From Massilia sp. YIM B02769 (GTDB taxonomy: Bacteria; Pseudomonadota; Gammaproteobacteria; Burkholderiales; Burkholderiaceae_D), in assembly GCF_030411995.1 (NCBI RefSeq), contig NZ_JASNRC010000003.1, positions 372,001 to 436,000 on the forward strand: a stretch of 64,000 bases of DNA. The letters run 5' to 3'. The position numbers were made by a program, and so were the translations under genes. Below, one piece after another: positions 43,316 through 52,539 of the stretch (the stretch's first letter is position 1; each line of letters starts with the position of its first letter). The notes below the pieces were generated by a model, which saw only the letters and a list, made by a program, of their open reading frames with translations, had not been told where the DNA came from and did no database searches.

Positions 43316-44110
43316 TCAACTGACGTGGTACTCGCCCACCCAGCGCTCGCCCGGCTGCAGCGTCGGCCCGTTCAACAGCGCCGGCTCGACGCACACGAAG
43401 CGCCGGTACTCCTCATCCGCCATGTCCGACAGCGCCGCCGCATCCTCCGCGCCCGGATTCCACACCACCGCATCCGTGAACCCTTCCTGGCGCACAGTCA
43501 GCATGATGCCGCCATCGATCAGCGCCAGCGGCGGCGTGACGCCTTCGTACACACGGTCGAACTTGCCCGTGATGGCCAGCTCCTCGCGCTCGACGCCGTT
43601 GATGCGGACAGTGCCGATATCGCCCACCAGGTGGTAAGTGTGCAGGGCCGCCGCGAACGCAAACGCGTCGTTGCCGGCATTGCGCACGTCAAGCCGCATC
43701 GATACTTCGTTGGCGTGAATCGCCACCCGCAGCGCCAGCGCAAAGCCATGCGGCCAGGCGGCGGCGTGTTCCGGCGCCAGGTCGCCCGGCTCCAGCGCCA
43801 GCACGGCAAAGGCCCAGCCGTTCTCAACGCCGGTATCGGCCACGCGCCAGTTGCTCACGCGCGCAAAACCATGGCGCATGCCCTCGCCGCGCTCCGCGAA
43901 TTGCGGGAAGATCACCGGCACGCCGCCACGGATCGCCCGGCTGCCGTCGAGCGCCGATTGCGCGCTGCAGAACAGGCGTTCGAGTCCGTCGGCGCCGCGC
44001 CAGGAAATCAGGTGGGCGCCGTACAGGGTGACGCAGGCTTGGGCGCCGTCGGGCGCGGTGAGGAGCAGGGCCGGCAGCTGGCCGTAGGTGGTCTGGATCG
44101 CGGCTTCCAT
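43316..44110 (-). CDS. yeaD: D-hexose-6-phosphate mutarotase (YeaD-like aldose epimerase)
   Basis: 264 residues of the galactose mutarotase fold. LYGAHLISWRGADGLERLF, SALDGSRAIRGGVPVIFPQF and HGFARVSNW are typical of the glucose-6-phosphate 1-epimerase subgroup; the later FVCVEPALLNGP contains the catalytic Glu region. It speeds alpha/beta interconversion of hexose 6-phosphates in the cytoplasm. Convergent with the carbonic anhydrase gene across the repeat pair. Confidence 0.9.
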   Translation of the reverse strand: MEAAIQTTYGQLPALLLTAPDGAQACVTLYGAHLISWRGADGLERLFCSAQSALDGSRAIRGGVPVIFPQFAERGEGMRHGFARVSNWRVADTGVENGWAFAVLALEPGDLAPEHAAAWPHGFALALRVAIHANEVSMRLDVRNAGNDAFAFAAALHTYHLVGDIGTVRINGVEREELAITGKFDRVYEGVTPPLALIDGGIMLTVRQEGFTDAVVWNPGAEDAAALSDMADEEYRRFVCVEPALLNGPTLQPGERWVGEYHVS

Positions 44111-44174
44111 GGGTGGCTTGTCGATTCGTTACGTCGGGCCGGTAGTATGCCACGGCCAGCCGTGGCGGCAAGCT

Positions 44175-45092
44175 TCAGGACAGGGCGGCGGCCCGCTCGC
44201 GTTCGCGCACGTAGCGCGCCGGCGGCACGCCGATGTGGCGCGCAAAGGCCACGGTGAAGGTGCTGGCCGAACTGTAGCCGGTGCGCTCGGCCACCTCGGC
44301 GATGCTGGCCGCGCCGGCGCGCAGCAAGTCCTTGGCCAGCGCCATGCGCCAGGCCAGCAAATACGCCATCGGCGTCATGCCGACCGCGGCGCTGAAGCGT
44401 TCGAAGAAGCTGGAGCGCGACAGTGCGGCTTCCTGCGCCAGTTCGGTTACGCTCCAGGCATGCTGCGGCGCTTCGTGGATCTTGCGCAGCGCATTCCCCA
44501 GGCGCGCATCGGCCAATCCGCGCACCAGGCCGGGCGAGGCTGCCGTCCCGACGCTCGAGCGCAGTGCTTCGATCAGCAGCACTTCCAGCAGGCGCGCCAT
44601 GACGACCTCGCGCGCCGGCCGTTGCGCGCGCGACTCGTCGCGTACCAGCTCCACCAGCGTGGCCAGGCGCTGTTCGCCACGTACGTAGACCAGGCGCGGC
44701 AGCAGGGACACCAGCAGCGCCGCGTCCGGCGAGCCGAAGGCGCAGTGGCCGATGATGTAGCGCGCTTCGGGCGCACCGTCGGGAGCGCCGAGCCGGAATT
44801 CGCCCGGCCGCAGCGCCACTGGCAGGGAGAGGGGCGCATGCGCGGCGGGGGCTTCCATGCTCGACATCGCGAAGTCGTAGGTAGCGGGGATCAGGACAAA
44901 GTCGCCGGGCGCCAGCACGAGCGCGGCCTGGCCTTCGACGGCCAGGCGGCAAGCGCCGTCGAGCACCACGCAAAACGAAGGCTGGCCGGTTTCGGCGCGC
45001 CGTACGCGCCATTGCCCGGCTGCTTCGACCAGCTTCATGTAGCGCACGCCCGGCTGCAGCATGGCGACGACTTCCGCCAAGGGATCGGTCAT
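44175..45092 (-). CDS. AraC-family transcriptional regulator (cupin sensor type)
   Basis: 305 residues. An N-terminal cupin-like sensor domain (VVLDGACRLAVEGQAALVLAPGDF) of the AraC_N/CupinSubgroup type is followed by two C-terminal HTH motifs (SVTELAQEAALSRSSFFERF and SIAEVAERTGYSSASTFTVA). Start at 45092 (MTDPLAEVV); longer frames lack support. It is divergent from the SDR gene (99 nt between the starts), the classic arrangement of an AraC regulator with its target. Confidence 0.9.
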   Translation of the reverse strand: MTDPLAEVVAMLQPGVRYMKLVEAAGQWRVRRAETGQPSFCVVLDGACRLAVEGQAALVLAPGDFVLIPATYDFAMSSMEAPAAHAPLSLPVALRPGEFRLGAPDGAPEARYIIGHCAFGSPDAALLVSLLPRLVYVRGEQRLATLVELVRDESRAQRPAREVVMARLLEVLLIEALRSSVGTAASPGLVRGLADARLGNALRKIHEAPQHAWSVTELAQEAALSRSSFFERFSAAVGMTPMAYLLAWRMALAKDLLRAGAASIAEVAERTGYSSASTFTVAFARHIGVPPARYVRERERAAALS

Positions 45093-45191
45093 TTCTGGAC
45101 TCTCGCAAATGGAATATGGACTGATGATTGTAGATCGTCTGGCCACAAGCGCCTATCGTAACGTTACCCAACCACGAAAGGAAACCCTGCC

Positions 45192-45938
45192 ATGAAAACC
45201 GTCCTGATCACCGGCTGCTCGTCCGGCTTCGGCCTGGAAATCGCCCGCCACTTCCTCGCCCACGACTGGAAAGTGGTCGCCACCATGCGCACGCCGCAGG
45301 AAGGCCTGCTGCCGGCGTCCGAACGCCTGCGCGTGCTGGCGCTCGACGTGACCGACGCCGCCAGCATTCATGCCGCGCTGGAAGCGGCGGGGCCGATCGA
45401 CGCACTGGTCAACAATGCCGGTATCGGCATGCTGTTCCCGCTCGAAGGCACGTCGATGGAGACGACGCGCAGCGTGTTCGAGACGAACACCCTCGGCACG
45501 ATCGCCATGACCCAGGCGGTATTGCCCGGCATGCGCGAGCGTGGGGCCGGCGTGATCGTCAACGTTACCTCGACCGTGACCCTGGTGCCCTTGCCGCTGC
45601 TGTCGGTCTACACCGCAAGCAAGGCGGCGGTGAATGCCTTTACCGAATCGCTGGCGCTGGAGCTGGCCCCGCTCGGCATCCGTCCTCGCCTGGTGCTGCC
45701 GGGACGCGCGCCGACGACACGCTTCGGGGAGAACGCGCGCCCGCGCATGCAGGCCGGCACGCCCGCCGCGTATGCTCCGTTGATGGAAAAGGTGTTCGGC
45801 GCGGTGCGCGGAGGCGGACCCGTGACCCACGGGGAAGATGTGGCGCGCGCCGTCTGGCGCGCGGTGACCGATCCGGCGGCCCCGATGCGCATTCCGGCCG
45901 GCGCCGATGCCGAAGAGCTGGCCGCGTCGCTGGCCTGA
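45192..45938 (+). CDS. Short-chain dehydrogenase/reductase
   Basis: 248 residues. Rossmann fold with TGCSSGFGLEIARHF (NADP-type glycine motif), VNNAGIGM and the catalytic YTASK (YxxxK); the upstream catalytic Ser is in VNVTSTVTLV. Substrate unknown. Probably controlled by the divergent AraC regulator. Confidence 0.92.
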   Translation: MKTVLITGCSSGFGLEIARHFLAHDWKVVATMRTPQEGLLPASERLRVLALDVTDAASIHAALEAAGPIDALVNNAGIGMLFPLEGTSMETTRSVFETNTLGTIAMTQAVLPGMRERGAGVIVNVTSTVTLVPLPLLSVYTASKAAVNAFTESLALELAPLGIRPRLVLPGRAPTTRFGENARPRMQAGTPAAYAPLMEKVFGAVRGGGPVTHGEDVARAVWRAVTDPAAPMRIPAGADAEELAASLA

Positions 45939-45956
45939 AAAGGCCCGGACCCAGGT

Positions 45957-47345
45957 TCAAGTCGTGCGGCTCTTCGCCATCGGCGGATTCGCCGAGAAGT
46001 AGCGCTTGATGCCCTTGGTGATGGCATTCGCCAGCTGGTCCTGGTAGCCGTCGTCCTTCAGCTTGGCTTCTTCTTCCGGGTTCGAGATGAACGCGGTTTC
46101 CACCAGGATCGACGGAATGTCCGGCGCCTTTAGCACAGCAAACCCGGCCTGCTCGACCGCCGCCTTGTGCAGGCGGTTGATGCCGCCGATCTCGCCCAGT
46201 ACGGCCTTGCCAAGCTTCAGGCTGTCGTTGATCTGGGCCGTGGTCGAGAGGTCGAACAGCACGCTGGCGAGCTGCCTGTCGTGCTTGCCCAGGTTGACGC
46301 CGCCGATCATGTCGGCCTTGTTCTGGTCGTTCGCCAGCCAGCGCGCGGCGGTCGAGGTCGCGCCTTTTTCCGACAGCACGAAGACCGAGGAGCCACGCGC
46401 GGTCGGCACCGTAAAGGCGTCGGCGTGGATCGACACGAACAAGTCGGCCTGCACCTTGCGCGCCTTTTCCACCCGGGTGCCGAGCGGAACAAAATAATCG
46501 CCGTCACGGGTCAGCATCACGCGCGTGTTCGGCAGCGCTTCGAGTTTCGTTTTCAGGCGCTTCGCCACGGCCAGCACGATGTCTTTTTCGCGGGTGCCGG
46601 TGGCGCCGATCGCGCCCGGGTCTTCGCCGCCATGGCCGGGGTCGAGGGCGATCGTCACCATGCGCACCACGTTGCTGACCGGCGGCTTGGGCTTGATCAG
46701 GGATTTACCCGGCGCCGGCGGCGGCGCCACCGGCGGCGTGCCGTTCATGGCGGCGATCTCGGCTTCGATGCGGGCGACCGGATCGGGCACTGGCTGCTGT
46801 ACCGGCGTCGGCGCGGCCGGCACGGCGGTCGTGGTGCCGTCGCCGGGCGACCATTCGCCTTTGGCGATCAGGGCGGCAATCGGGTCCGCCTCGCGCACCG
46901 GATACAAATCGAAGATCAGGCGGTGCTTATAGGTGCCGACCGGCGCCAGCGTGAATACCTGCGGCTTGATCTCTTCCTTCAGGTCGAACACCAGGCGCAC
47001 CACCTTCGGGCGGTTCTGGCCGACGCGCACCTGCTTGATGTAGGGGTCGTTCGGCTCGACCTTGGCGACCAGGCTTTTCAGCGTGTTGTTCAGGTCGAGG
47101 CCGTCGATGTCGACCACCAGGCGCGGCGGATCGGGCACCAGGAAGTGCTCGGTCTTCAGGTCGCTGTCGTTTTCCAGCGTCACGCGGGTGTAGTCGTCGG
47201 CCGGCCAGACGCGCACGGCCAGGATCTGCGCCGCACTGGCAGGCAGGGGCGCGACCACCGACAGCAGCAGGGTGCCGCCGGCTTTCAGCAAGGTACGTCG
47301 GCGTACGCCGGACGTCAGGGAGGGAAGGAGAGACGGTCGAGGCAT
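45957..47345 (-). CDS. amiC: N-acetylmuramoyl-L-alanine amidase
   Basis: 462 residues. A twin-arginine signal (RRRTLLKAGGTLLLS) leads to a periplasmic protein with an N-terminal AMIN domain (residues about 45-150), a Pro-rich linker and a zinc amidase_3 domain: ALDPGHGGEDPGAIG (His, Glu), SIHADAF (His) and VETAFISNPEE (Glu). It splits peptidoglycan at the septum during cell separation. It overlaps tsaE by 31 nt. Confidence 0.95.
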   Translation of the reverse strand: MPRPSLLPSLTSGVRRRTLLKAGGTLLLSVVAPLPASAAQILAVRVWPADDYTRVTLENDSDLKTEHFLVPDPPRLVVDIDGLDLNNTLKSLVAKVEPNDPYIKQVRVGQNRPKVVRLVFDLKEEIKPQVFTLAPVGTYKHRLIFDLYPVREADPIAALIAKGEWSPGDGTTTAVPAAPTPVQQPVPDPVARIEAEIAAMNGTPPVAPPPAPGKSLIKPKPPVSNVVRMVTIALDPGHGGEDPGAIGATGTREKDIVLAVAKRLKTKLEALPNTRVMLTRDGDYFVPLGTRVEKARKVQADLFVSIHADAFTVPTARGSSVFVLSEKGATSTAARWLANDQNKADMIGGVNLGKHDRQLASVLFDLSTTAQINDSLKLGKAVLGEIGGINRLHKAAVEQAGFAVLKAPDIPSILVETAFISNPEEEAKLKDDGYQDQLANAITKGIKRYFSANPPMAKSRTT

Positions 47346-47794
47346 AGCAGGCCTAATTCGGACAACGCCTGCAATTCTACAGTACGCCCGAGGCCGCTAA
47401 CATTAAGCAAGACTTTAACGTCGGGCAATGGCAACACCGGTTCGCCCTTTTCCGGCCATTCGACGATGCAGATATTCTTGCCGTCGAAGTCTTCGCGGAA
47501 GCCCGCGTCCAGGAATTCTTCCGGGCTGGACATGCGGTACAAATCGTAGTGGATGATGTTCGCCGGCTGGCCGCCCAGCTGCACGCGGTAGGGTTCCGAC
47601 AGGGTGTAGGTCGGGCTCTTGACGGTGCCCTTGTGGCCGGCTGCCTGGATCAGGGAACGGGTGAGCGCGGTCTTGCCGGCGCCGAGGTCGCCGTGCAGGT
47701 AGATGACCAGGCCGGGAACGATGGCGCGCGCCAGGGCGGCGCCCAGGGCGGCGGTGGCCGTTTCGTCCGGCAGGTAGGCTGTGAAGTGCTGCAT
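47315..47794 (-). CDS. tsaE: tRNA threonylcarbamoyladenosine biosynthesis ATPase TsaE
   Basis: 159 residues. P-loop ATPase that supports t6A37 formation with TsaB and TsaD. Walker A HGDLGAGKTALTR at about 35-47; SPTYTLSEPY and HYDLYRM-SSPEEF follow in the family order. Start ATG at 47794 (a TTG one codon earlier is possible). tsaE-amiC is a common betaproteobacterial pair; queG stands divergent upstream. Confidence 0.95.
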   Translation of the reverse strand: MQHFTAYLPDETATAALGAALARAIVPGLVIYLHGDLGAGKTALTRSLIQAAGHKGTVKSPTYTLSEPYRVQLGGQPANIIHYDLYRMSSPEEFLDAGFREDFDGKNICIVEWPEKGEPVLPLPDVKVLLNVSGLGRTVELQALSELGLLCLDRLSFPP

Positions 47795-47861
47795 CAATTA
47801 GAATGTCGTGTTCAGCGGCGCGTAGCGTTTGCCATCCGCGCCGAAAATTGTCTTGTTTGCC

Positions 47862-48962
47862 ATGTCTTCATCTTCCCCCGACCTGCACGAACTCGCACGC
47901 GCCATCAAGGCGTGGGGGCGGGAACTCGGCTTTGCCGACGTGCGCATTGCCGACGTCGACCTCGCGCACGCCGAGGAAGGCCTGCAGGCCTGGCTGGCGG
48001 CCGGGCACCATGGCGAGATGGATTATATGGCAAGCCACGGGATGAAGCGCGCCCGGCCGGCCGAGCTGGTGCCGGGCACGGTGCGCGCCATCGTCGCGCG
48101 CATGGATTATCTGCCCAAGGATGCCGCGTCTGACGCTTCCCATTGGCGCGCCCGTGAGGCGGCGCGGCAACTGGACCCCGGCGCGGCCGTGGTGTCGGTG
48201 TATGCGCGCGGCCGCGACTACCACAAGGTGCTGCGCAACCGGCTGGCCCAGCTGGCCGAGCGCGTGAAGCGCGAGATCGGCGAATATGGCTACCGCGCCT
48301 TCACCGATTCGGCGCCGGTGATGGAACTGCCGCTCGCGGCCAAGGCCGGCCTCGGCTGGCGCGGCAAGCACACGCTGCTGCTGTCGCGCGAAGCCGGCTC
48401 GACCTTTTTCATCGGCGAGATCCTGGTGGACTTGCCGCTGCCGGTTGACGAGGCGACCAGCGGCCACTGCGGGCAGTGCAGCAGCTGCATCGACAAGTGC
48501 CCGACGCAGGCCATCCTCGGCCCGGGGCGGCTGGATGCGCGGCGCTGCATTTCCTATCTCACCATCGAGCTGAAGGGCAGCATTCCGCTGGAGCTACGCC
48601 CGCTGATCGGCAACCGCATCTACGGCTGCGACGATTGCCAGTTGGCTTGCCCATGGAACAAGTTCGCCCAGCGCGCGGTATTGCCCGATTTCGACGAGCG
48701 CAATGGCTTGGGCGAGTCTTCGCTGGTGGAATTGTTTGCCTGGGAAGAGGAGGAATTCAACCGCCGCACCGAGGGCAGTCCGATCCGGCGCATCGGCCAC
48801 GAGCGCTGGCTGCGCAACCTGGCGGTGGGGCTGGGCAATGCGGCGGCTGGGCGCGCCGGGGATCCGATTATCGTGGCGGCCTTGCGTGCGCGTGCGGCGC
48901 ATCCGTCCGAGCTGGTGCGCGAGCACGTAAGCTGGGCGCTGGAGCGGCACGCGAGCGCATAA
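47862..48962 (+). CDS. queG: Epoxyqueuosine reductase
   Basis: 366 residues. The cobalamin-dependent enzyme for the last step of queuosine synthesis in tRNA. Two [4Fe-4S] motifs are visible: CGQCSSCIDKCPTQA and CDDCQLACPWNKF; LPKDA... and SAPVMELPLAAKAGLGWRGK belong to the N-terminal cobalamin domain. Start ATG at 47862 (MSSSSPDLHELARAI); an upstream TTG at 47829 would overlap the promoter of tsaE. Confidence 0.94.
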   Translation: MSSSSPDLHELARAIKAWGRELGFADVRIADVDLAHAEEGLQAWLAAGHHGEMDYMASHGMKRARPAELVPGTVRAIVARMDYLPKDAASDASHWRAREAARQLDPGAAVVSVYARGRDYHKVLRNRLAQLAERVKREIGEYGYRAFTDSAPVMELPLAAKAGLGWRGKHTLLLSREAGSTFFIGEILVDLPLPVDEATSGHCGQCSSCIDKCPTQAILGPGRLDARRCISYLTIELKGSIPLELRPLIGNRIYGCDDCQLACPWNKFAQRAVLPDFDERNGLGESSLVELFAWEEEEFNRRTEGSPIRRIGHERWLRNLAVGLGNAAAGRAGDPIIVAALRARAAHPSELVREHVSWALERHASA

Positions 48963-49058
48963 AAAAACCCCCATGGCGGCGTTGCACCGCCTCGCCGTAC
49001 AAGCGTACTGTCTTCGGCGGTGCGCCTTGCCCCGAGGCTTTTCTTAGGCGCTCGATGA

Positions 49059-49439
49059 TCAGGCCTCGATGCGTTTCGCGCGCAGGGCCGACCAGTCGCC
49101 GTCGATCGAGATCATCGCTACCGAGGTGATGCCCTGTTCCTTGAGGTAGGCGCTGATCGTGTCGCGGTTGATGTCGGTCGCTTTCGAGGCGGTCTGCTTC
49201 AGGTAGGCGATCCATAGCGAGCCCTTGTCGCTCAGGCGTTCCCTGGCGGACGGCACGACTTCCTCGAGCTCCTTGCGGTTCAGGCAAAACGCCATGATCA
49301 CGTCGAAGGGGCCGTCACCTTCTTTCATGAGTTCTTGCGGAAACTGCGATACGACCGAGGGGTGGGTGGCGCCGTTGATGACCTGCATCGATTTCGCGTT
49401 ACGCAAAAACATCCTGTCTGCAACTGTCTTTTCGTTCAT
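49059..49439 (-). CDS. DUF3052-like hypothetical protein
   Basis: 126 residues. The order KTVADRM at the N-terminus, FDVIMAFCLNRKELEEVVPS in the middle and DGDWSALRAKRIEA at the end resembles DUF3052-type proteins of unknown function. AGGGAAAGC precedes the ATG. Convergent with queG. No catalytic residues assigned. Confidence 0.7.
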   Translation of the reverse strand: MNEKTVADRMFLRNAKSMQVINGATHPSVVSQFPQELMKEGDGPFDVIMAFCLNRKELEEVVPSARERLSDKGSLWIAYLKQTASKATDINRDTISAYLKEQGITSVAMISIDGDWSALRAKRIEA

Positions 49440-49640
49440 CTGCTTTCCCTAAAGAAGTTGGCGTCGCGTGGCGTGAGGGGCGACGCGTTCAAATTGATTT
49501 TACAAGCGATTGGGGAATGGCGAAGAGGGGCGGGTGTCCGGTGCGCGGCGGGGGAATGACCGGGAGTTGTTGTTGAGTTAAATAAAGATGTTGATGTTAT
49601 CGGGGCTGTTGCCTGTTGATGTATCGCTGTGCATGATCCG

Positions 49641-49670
49641 CGTGGGCACGGAGTGCCCACCGTACGGGAC
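49641..49670. repeat. Intergenic hairpin repeat, GTGGGCAC type
   Basis: CGCGTGGGCACGGAGTGCCC followed by ACCGTACGGG. Confidence 0.85.
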
Positions 49671-49715
49671 ACGCTGCGTATCCGGGGTTCGTATGATCTC
49701 GCTGATATCGGTGAC

Positions 49716-49743
49716 CGTAGGGTGGGCACCTGTGCCCACGCGG
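49716..49743. repeat. Intergenic hairpin repeat, GTGGGCAC type, inverted
   Basis: CGTAGGGTGGGCACCTGTGC followed by CCACGCGG. Partner of 49641-49670; here the pair is arranged in the opposite sense from 36196/36354. Confidence 0.85.
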
Positions 49744-49796
49744 ATTCAACACACCGATAACGGCGCACGCAACAGCGCCACGAACCCCGATAAACC

Positions 49797-50378
49797 CTAC
49801 TTCAACAACCCCGCCAACTCCACCGCCGTCTTCACCTGCATCTTGTCGAAGATATGCGCCCGATGCACCTCCACCGTACGCATGCTGATGCCCAATTCGT
49901 CCGCGACGACCTTGTTCATCTTCCCCGCCAAAATCAGATCCAGCACCTCGCGCTCGCGCGCCGACAGCGTGGCCAGCCGCATGCGCACCTGGTCCGACAC
50001 GGCCGCCGCACGCGAGGCGGCCAGCGCCTGGTCGACCCGGTCCATCAGCTGGTTGTCGTTGAACGGCTTCTCGAAGAAATCGAAGGCGCCACGTTTCAAG
50101 GAATCCACCGCCATCGGCACATCGCCATGCCCGGTCAGGAAAATCACTGGCAAACGCGGCAGCAGGCCGCGCCCGATCAGCTGGTCGAACACGGCCACGC
50201 CGTTCATGTCGGGCATGCGCACGTCGAGCAGCACGCAGTCGCCCTCGAGGTCGGGCTCGCCCACGCTGTCGAGGAAGGCCTGGCCGCCCGCATAGCCGCG
50301 CGCCGCCAGCCCGCGTGACTGTGCCAGCCAGGCGAGGGCGTCACGGATGACTTCTTCGTCGTCGACGATGTGCAGCAT
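49797..50378 (-). CDS. dctR: FixJ/DctR-type response regulator
   Basis: 193 residues. Receiver domain with phosphoacceptor Asp52 (LLDVRMPD), LTGHGD and FEKPF, followed by a LuxR-type HTH (LSAREREVLDLILAGKMNKV). It probably activates the dctPQM genes in response to C4-dicarboxylates after phosphorylation by the adjacent kinase. 21 nt downstream of that kinase gene, same strand. The symbol is from context. Confidence 0.87.
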   Translation of the reverse strand: MLHIVDDEEVIRDALAWLAQSRGLAARGYAGGQAFLDSVGEPDLEGDCVLLDVRMPDMNGVAVFDQLIGRGLLPRLPVIFLTGHGDVPMAVDSLKRGAFDFFEKPFNDNQLMDRVDQALAASRAAAVSDQVRMRLATLSAREREVLDLILAGKMNKVVADELGISMRTVEVHRAHIFDKMQVKTAVELAGLLK

Positions 50379-50399
50379 GCGGTTATCTCCTCAGGTGCA

Positions 50400-52427
50400 C
50401 TATTTTAGCTCAGGCGCGGGTGTCGGTTCCACCGCCGGTGCAGCCGCTGCCGATGCATCCCGCCGCGGCAGGCTGAAGGTAAACACCGTGCCGCCCCCGG
50501 GGTTCGGCGCATGGGTCAGCGTACCGCCATGGAATTCGATCGCCGTGCGGCAGATCGACAGCCCCATGCCCATGCCTTCGGCCTTGGTCGAGAAGAAGGG
50601 CGAGAACAGGCGCTCGGCGACGTCGGGCGGGATGCCGTGGCCGTTGTCGATCACCGACACCGACACCTGGGCCGCATCGCAGCTGGCGGCAACGCGCAGG
50701 ATGCGGCGCTCGGGCGGCACCTCGGCCATCGCCTCGACGCCGTTACGGGTCAGGTTCAGCAGCACCTGCTCCAGCATCAGGCGGTCGGCCAGCACGGTCG
50801 GCAGTTGCGACGGCACGTCGAACAGCAGCGTCACGTAGGCCTTGCGTGCCTGCAGCTCGACCAGGGCGCGCACGCCGTCGACCACGCTCTTGATCGCCAC
50901 TTCTTCCCGCTGCGGTTCGCTCTTCTTCACGAATTCGTGCACGCTCTTGATGATCTGGCCGGCGCGCTGGGCCTGCTGGCGCGCCTGCTCCAGCGCGCGG
51001 CGCAGCAGGGTCGGTTCGATCGGCACACCCTTGTCGGCGCGTTCCAGCACGTTCAGGGCGCCGGCCGTGTAACTGGAGATCGCCGCCAGCGGCTGGTTCA
51101 GTTCGTGCGCCAGCATCGACGAGATCTCGCCCATCGTCGCCAGGCGCGCACCCGATTCCAGTTTTTCCTGCTGCTGGCGGTTCAGTTCCTCGGCCTTCTT
51201 GCGGCCGGTGATGTCGAGGACGGAGCTCATCCAGCCGGTCTGCTTGCCGCGGCTGTCGACCAGCGGCGCTTCGGACACCAGCACCGGCACGCGCACGCCG
51301 TCCGAGCGCTGGAACACGGTCTCGAATTGCGGCGTCGCTTCGCCGGCCAGGATCCTGGCGAAGCGTTCCTCGTAGTCGGAGGTCGCTTCCGGCGCCCAGT
51401 AGGGCATCGGCGGCTTCTTGCCCAGCAGGTCTTCCGGCGAGAGGCCGACGATCTGGCAAAAGGCCTTGTTCACGTAGGTGACCCGGCCCTCCAGGTCGCG
51501 CGCGCGCAAGCCGGTCAGCAGGGAATTTTCCATCGCGGTGCGGAAGGCCATCTGCTGGCGCAGCGCGGCTTCGGCCGCCAGTGTGCGCGAGATGTGGCGC
51601 CACAGCGTCATCAAACTGATCAACAGGCCCAGGGCCAGCACGATCACCGAGCCGACCAGCAAATTCGGCAGCAGGCGCGGCGCGCCCTTCACGCTGTCGG
51701 TGGCCAGCACGATCGAGCTGCCGGGCAGATCGAGGGCGCGCAGGTGGGTGTAGACCCCGCGCCCCGGCCCGCCGTCGGCACGCGCCGCCACCGCTTCGTC
51801 GTCGCGGTCGAGCAGGGACAGGGCGTTGTCCTGGGCGAACCACCAGGGCACGGTTTCGTCGAGCAGGATCTTCAGGCTATAGGTGGCGACCAGGGCGCCG
51901 GCATATTCGCCGCGTTTGAACAGCGGCAGGTAGTAGTCGATCATGCCGGGTGCATGGGTGCTGGCGCCATAGGGCTCGGTGTAGCGTCCGGCGCGGGTCA
52001 GGCGCGCCATCTCCATGGCTTCGGCGCCCACCGACGCCAGGCCGCCGGGCGGCAATTCCAGGCCGTGGTGGGCCAGGGTCGTGCCGTCCGGGCCGAGCCA
52101 GAGCACGCGGCGCAGTTCGTGGCCGTTCTTGAACATCTGGTCCAGGCGCGCCTGCAACTGTTCGGGCGGCGGCGGCTTGACCACCAGGTCGGCGCCGAGC
52201 ACGGCCAGGGCTTCCTCGCTGCGCGCCAGTTCGAAGCGCAGGGTCTGCTCGACCCAGAGGGTGTCGGCAATGAGCTGCTCCTGGCGCTCGTTGGCCTCCA
52301 TCTGGCGCGCCTGCCAGGGCAGCCAGAGCAGCACCGCCAGGAACAGCAGCACCAGCAGCACCGGCACCAGCCAGCGCCAGGGGCGGGAGAGGGCGGCGCG
52401 GCGCGGCAGCCGGAAGGGATTTTTCAT
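50400..52427 (-). CDS. dctS: DctS-like PAS sensor histidine kinase
   Basis: 675 residues. Two membrane segments (about 18-36 and 255-275) enclose a periplasmic sensor domain of the double-PDC type. A PAS domain (about 290-415) precedes the histidine kinase core with H-box LAHELNQPLAAISSYTAGAL and ATPase motifs NLTRNGVEAM, VIDNGHGIPPD and GMGMGLSI. The layout is that of DctS of the DctSR system for C4-dicarboxylates. Divergent from dctP with 112 nt between. Confidence 0.87.
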   Translation of the reverse strand: MKNPFRLPRRAALSRPWRWLVPVLLVLLFLAVLLWLPWQARQMEANERQEQLIADTLWVEQTLRFELARSEEALAVLGADLVVKPPPPEQLQARLDQMFKNGHELRRVLWLGPDGTTLAHHGLELPPGGLASVGAEAMEMARLTRAGRYTEPYGASTHAPGMIDYYLPLFKRGEYAGALVATYSLKILLDETVPWWFAQDNALSLLDRDDEAVAARADGGPGRGVYTHLRALDLPGSSIVLATDSVKGAPRLLPNLLVGSVIVLALGLLISLMTLWRHISRTLAAEAALRQQMAFRTAMENSLLTGLRARDLEGRVTYVNKAFCQIVGLSPEDLLGKKPPMPYWAPEATSDYEERFARILAGEATPQFETVFQRSDGVRVPVLVSEAPLVDSRGKQTGWMSSVLDITGRKKAEELNRQQQEKLESGARLATMGEISSMLAHELNQPLAAISSYTAGALNVLERADKGVPIEPTLLRRALEQARQQAQRAGQIIKSVHEFVKKSEPQREEVAIKSVVDGVRALVELQARKAYVTLLFDVPSQLPTVLADRLMLEQVLLNLTRNGVEAMAEVPPERRILRVAASCDAAQVSVSVIDNGHGIPPDVAERLFSPFFSTKAEGMGMGLSICRTAIEFHGGTLTHAPNPGGGTVFTFSLPRRDASAAAAPAVEPTPAPELK

Positions 52428-52539
52428 GCGAGACCGTAGAAGCTTTTACGTAGTGATGTTATTGTGGAAATGCAATGCAAAATCATGCGGGATAAACTGG
52501 TTCGAGCGGTAACAATAATCGACACACCGAGGAGACATC

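Larger units (their letters stand above)
49440..49796. other. Intergenic region with a hairpin repeat pair
   Basis: 357 nt between two minus-strand genes. Contains hairpin repeats at 49641-49670 and 49716-49743 in opposite orientation. No gene or terminator with a T-run was found. Confidence 0.6.

Noticed and set aside
52428..52539. Sigma54 promoter before dctP
   Set aside because: The best GG...GC pair has 9 rather than 10 bases between, and the regulator is FixJ-type without a sigma54-interaction domain.
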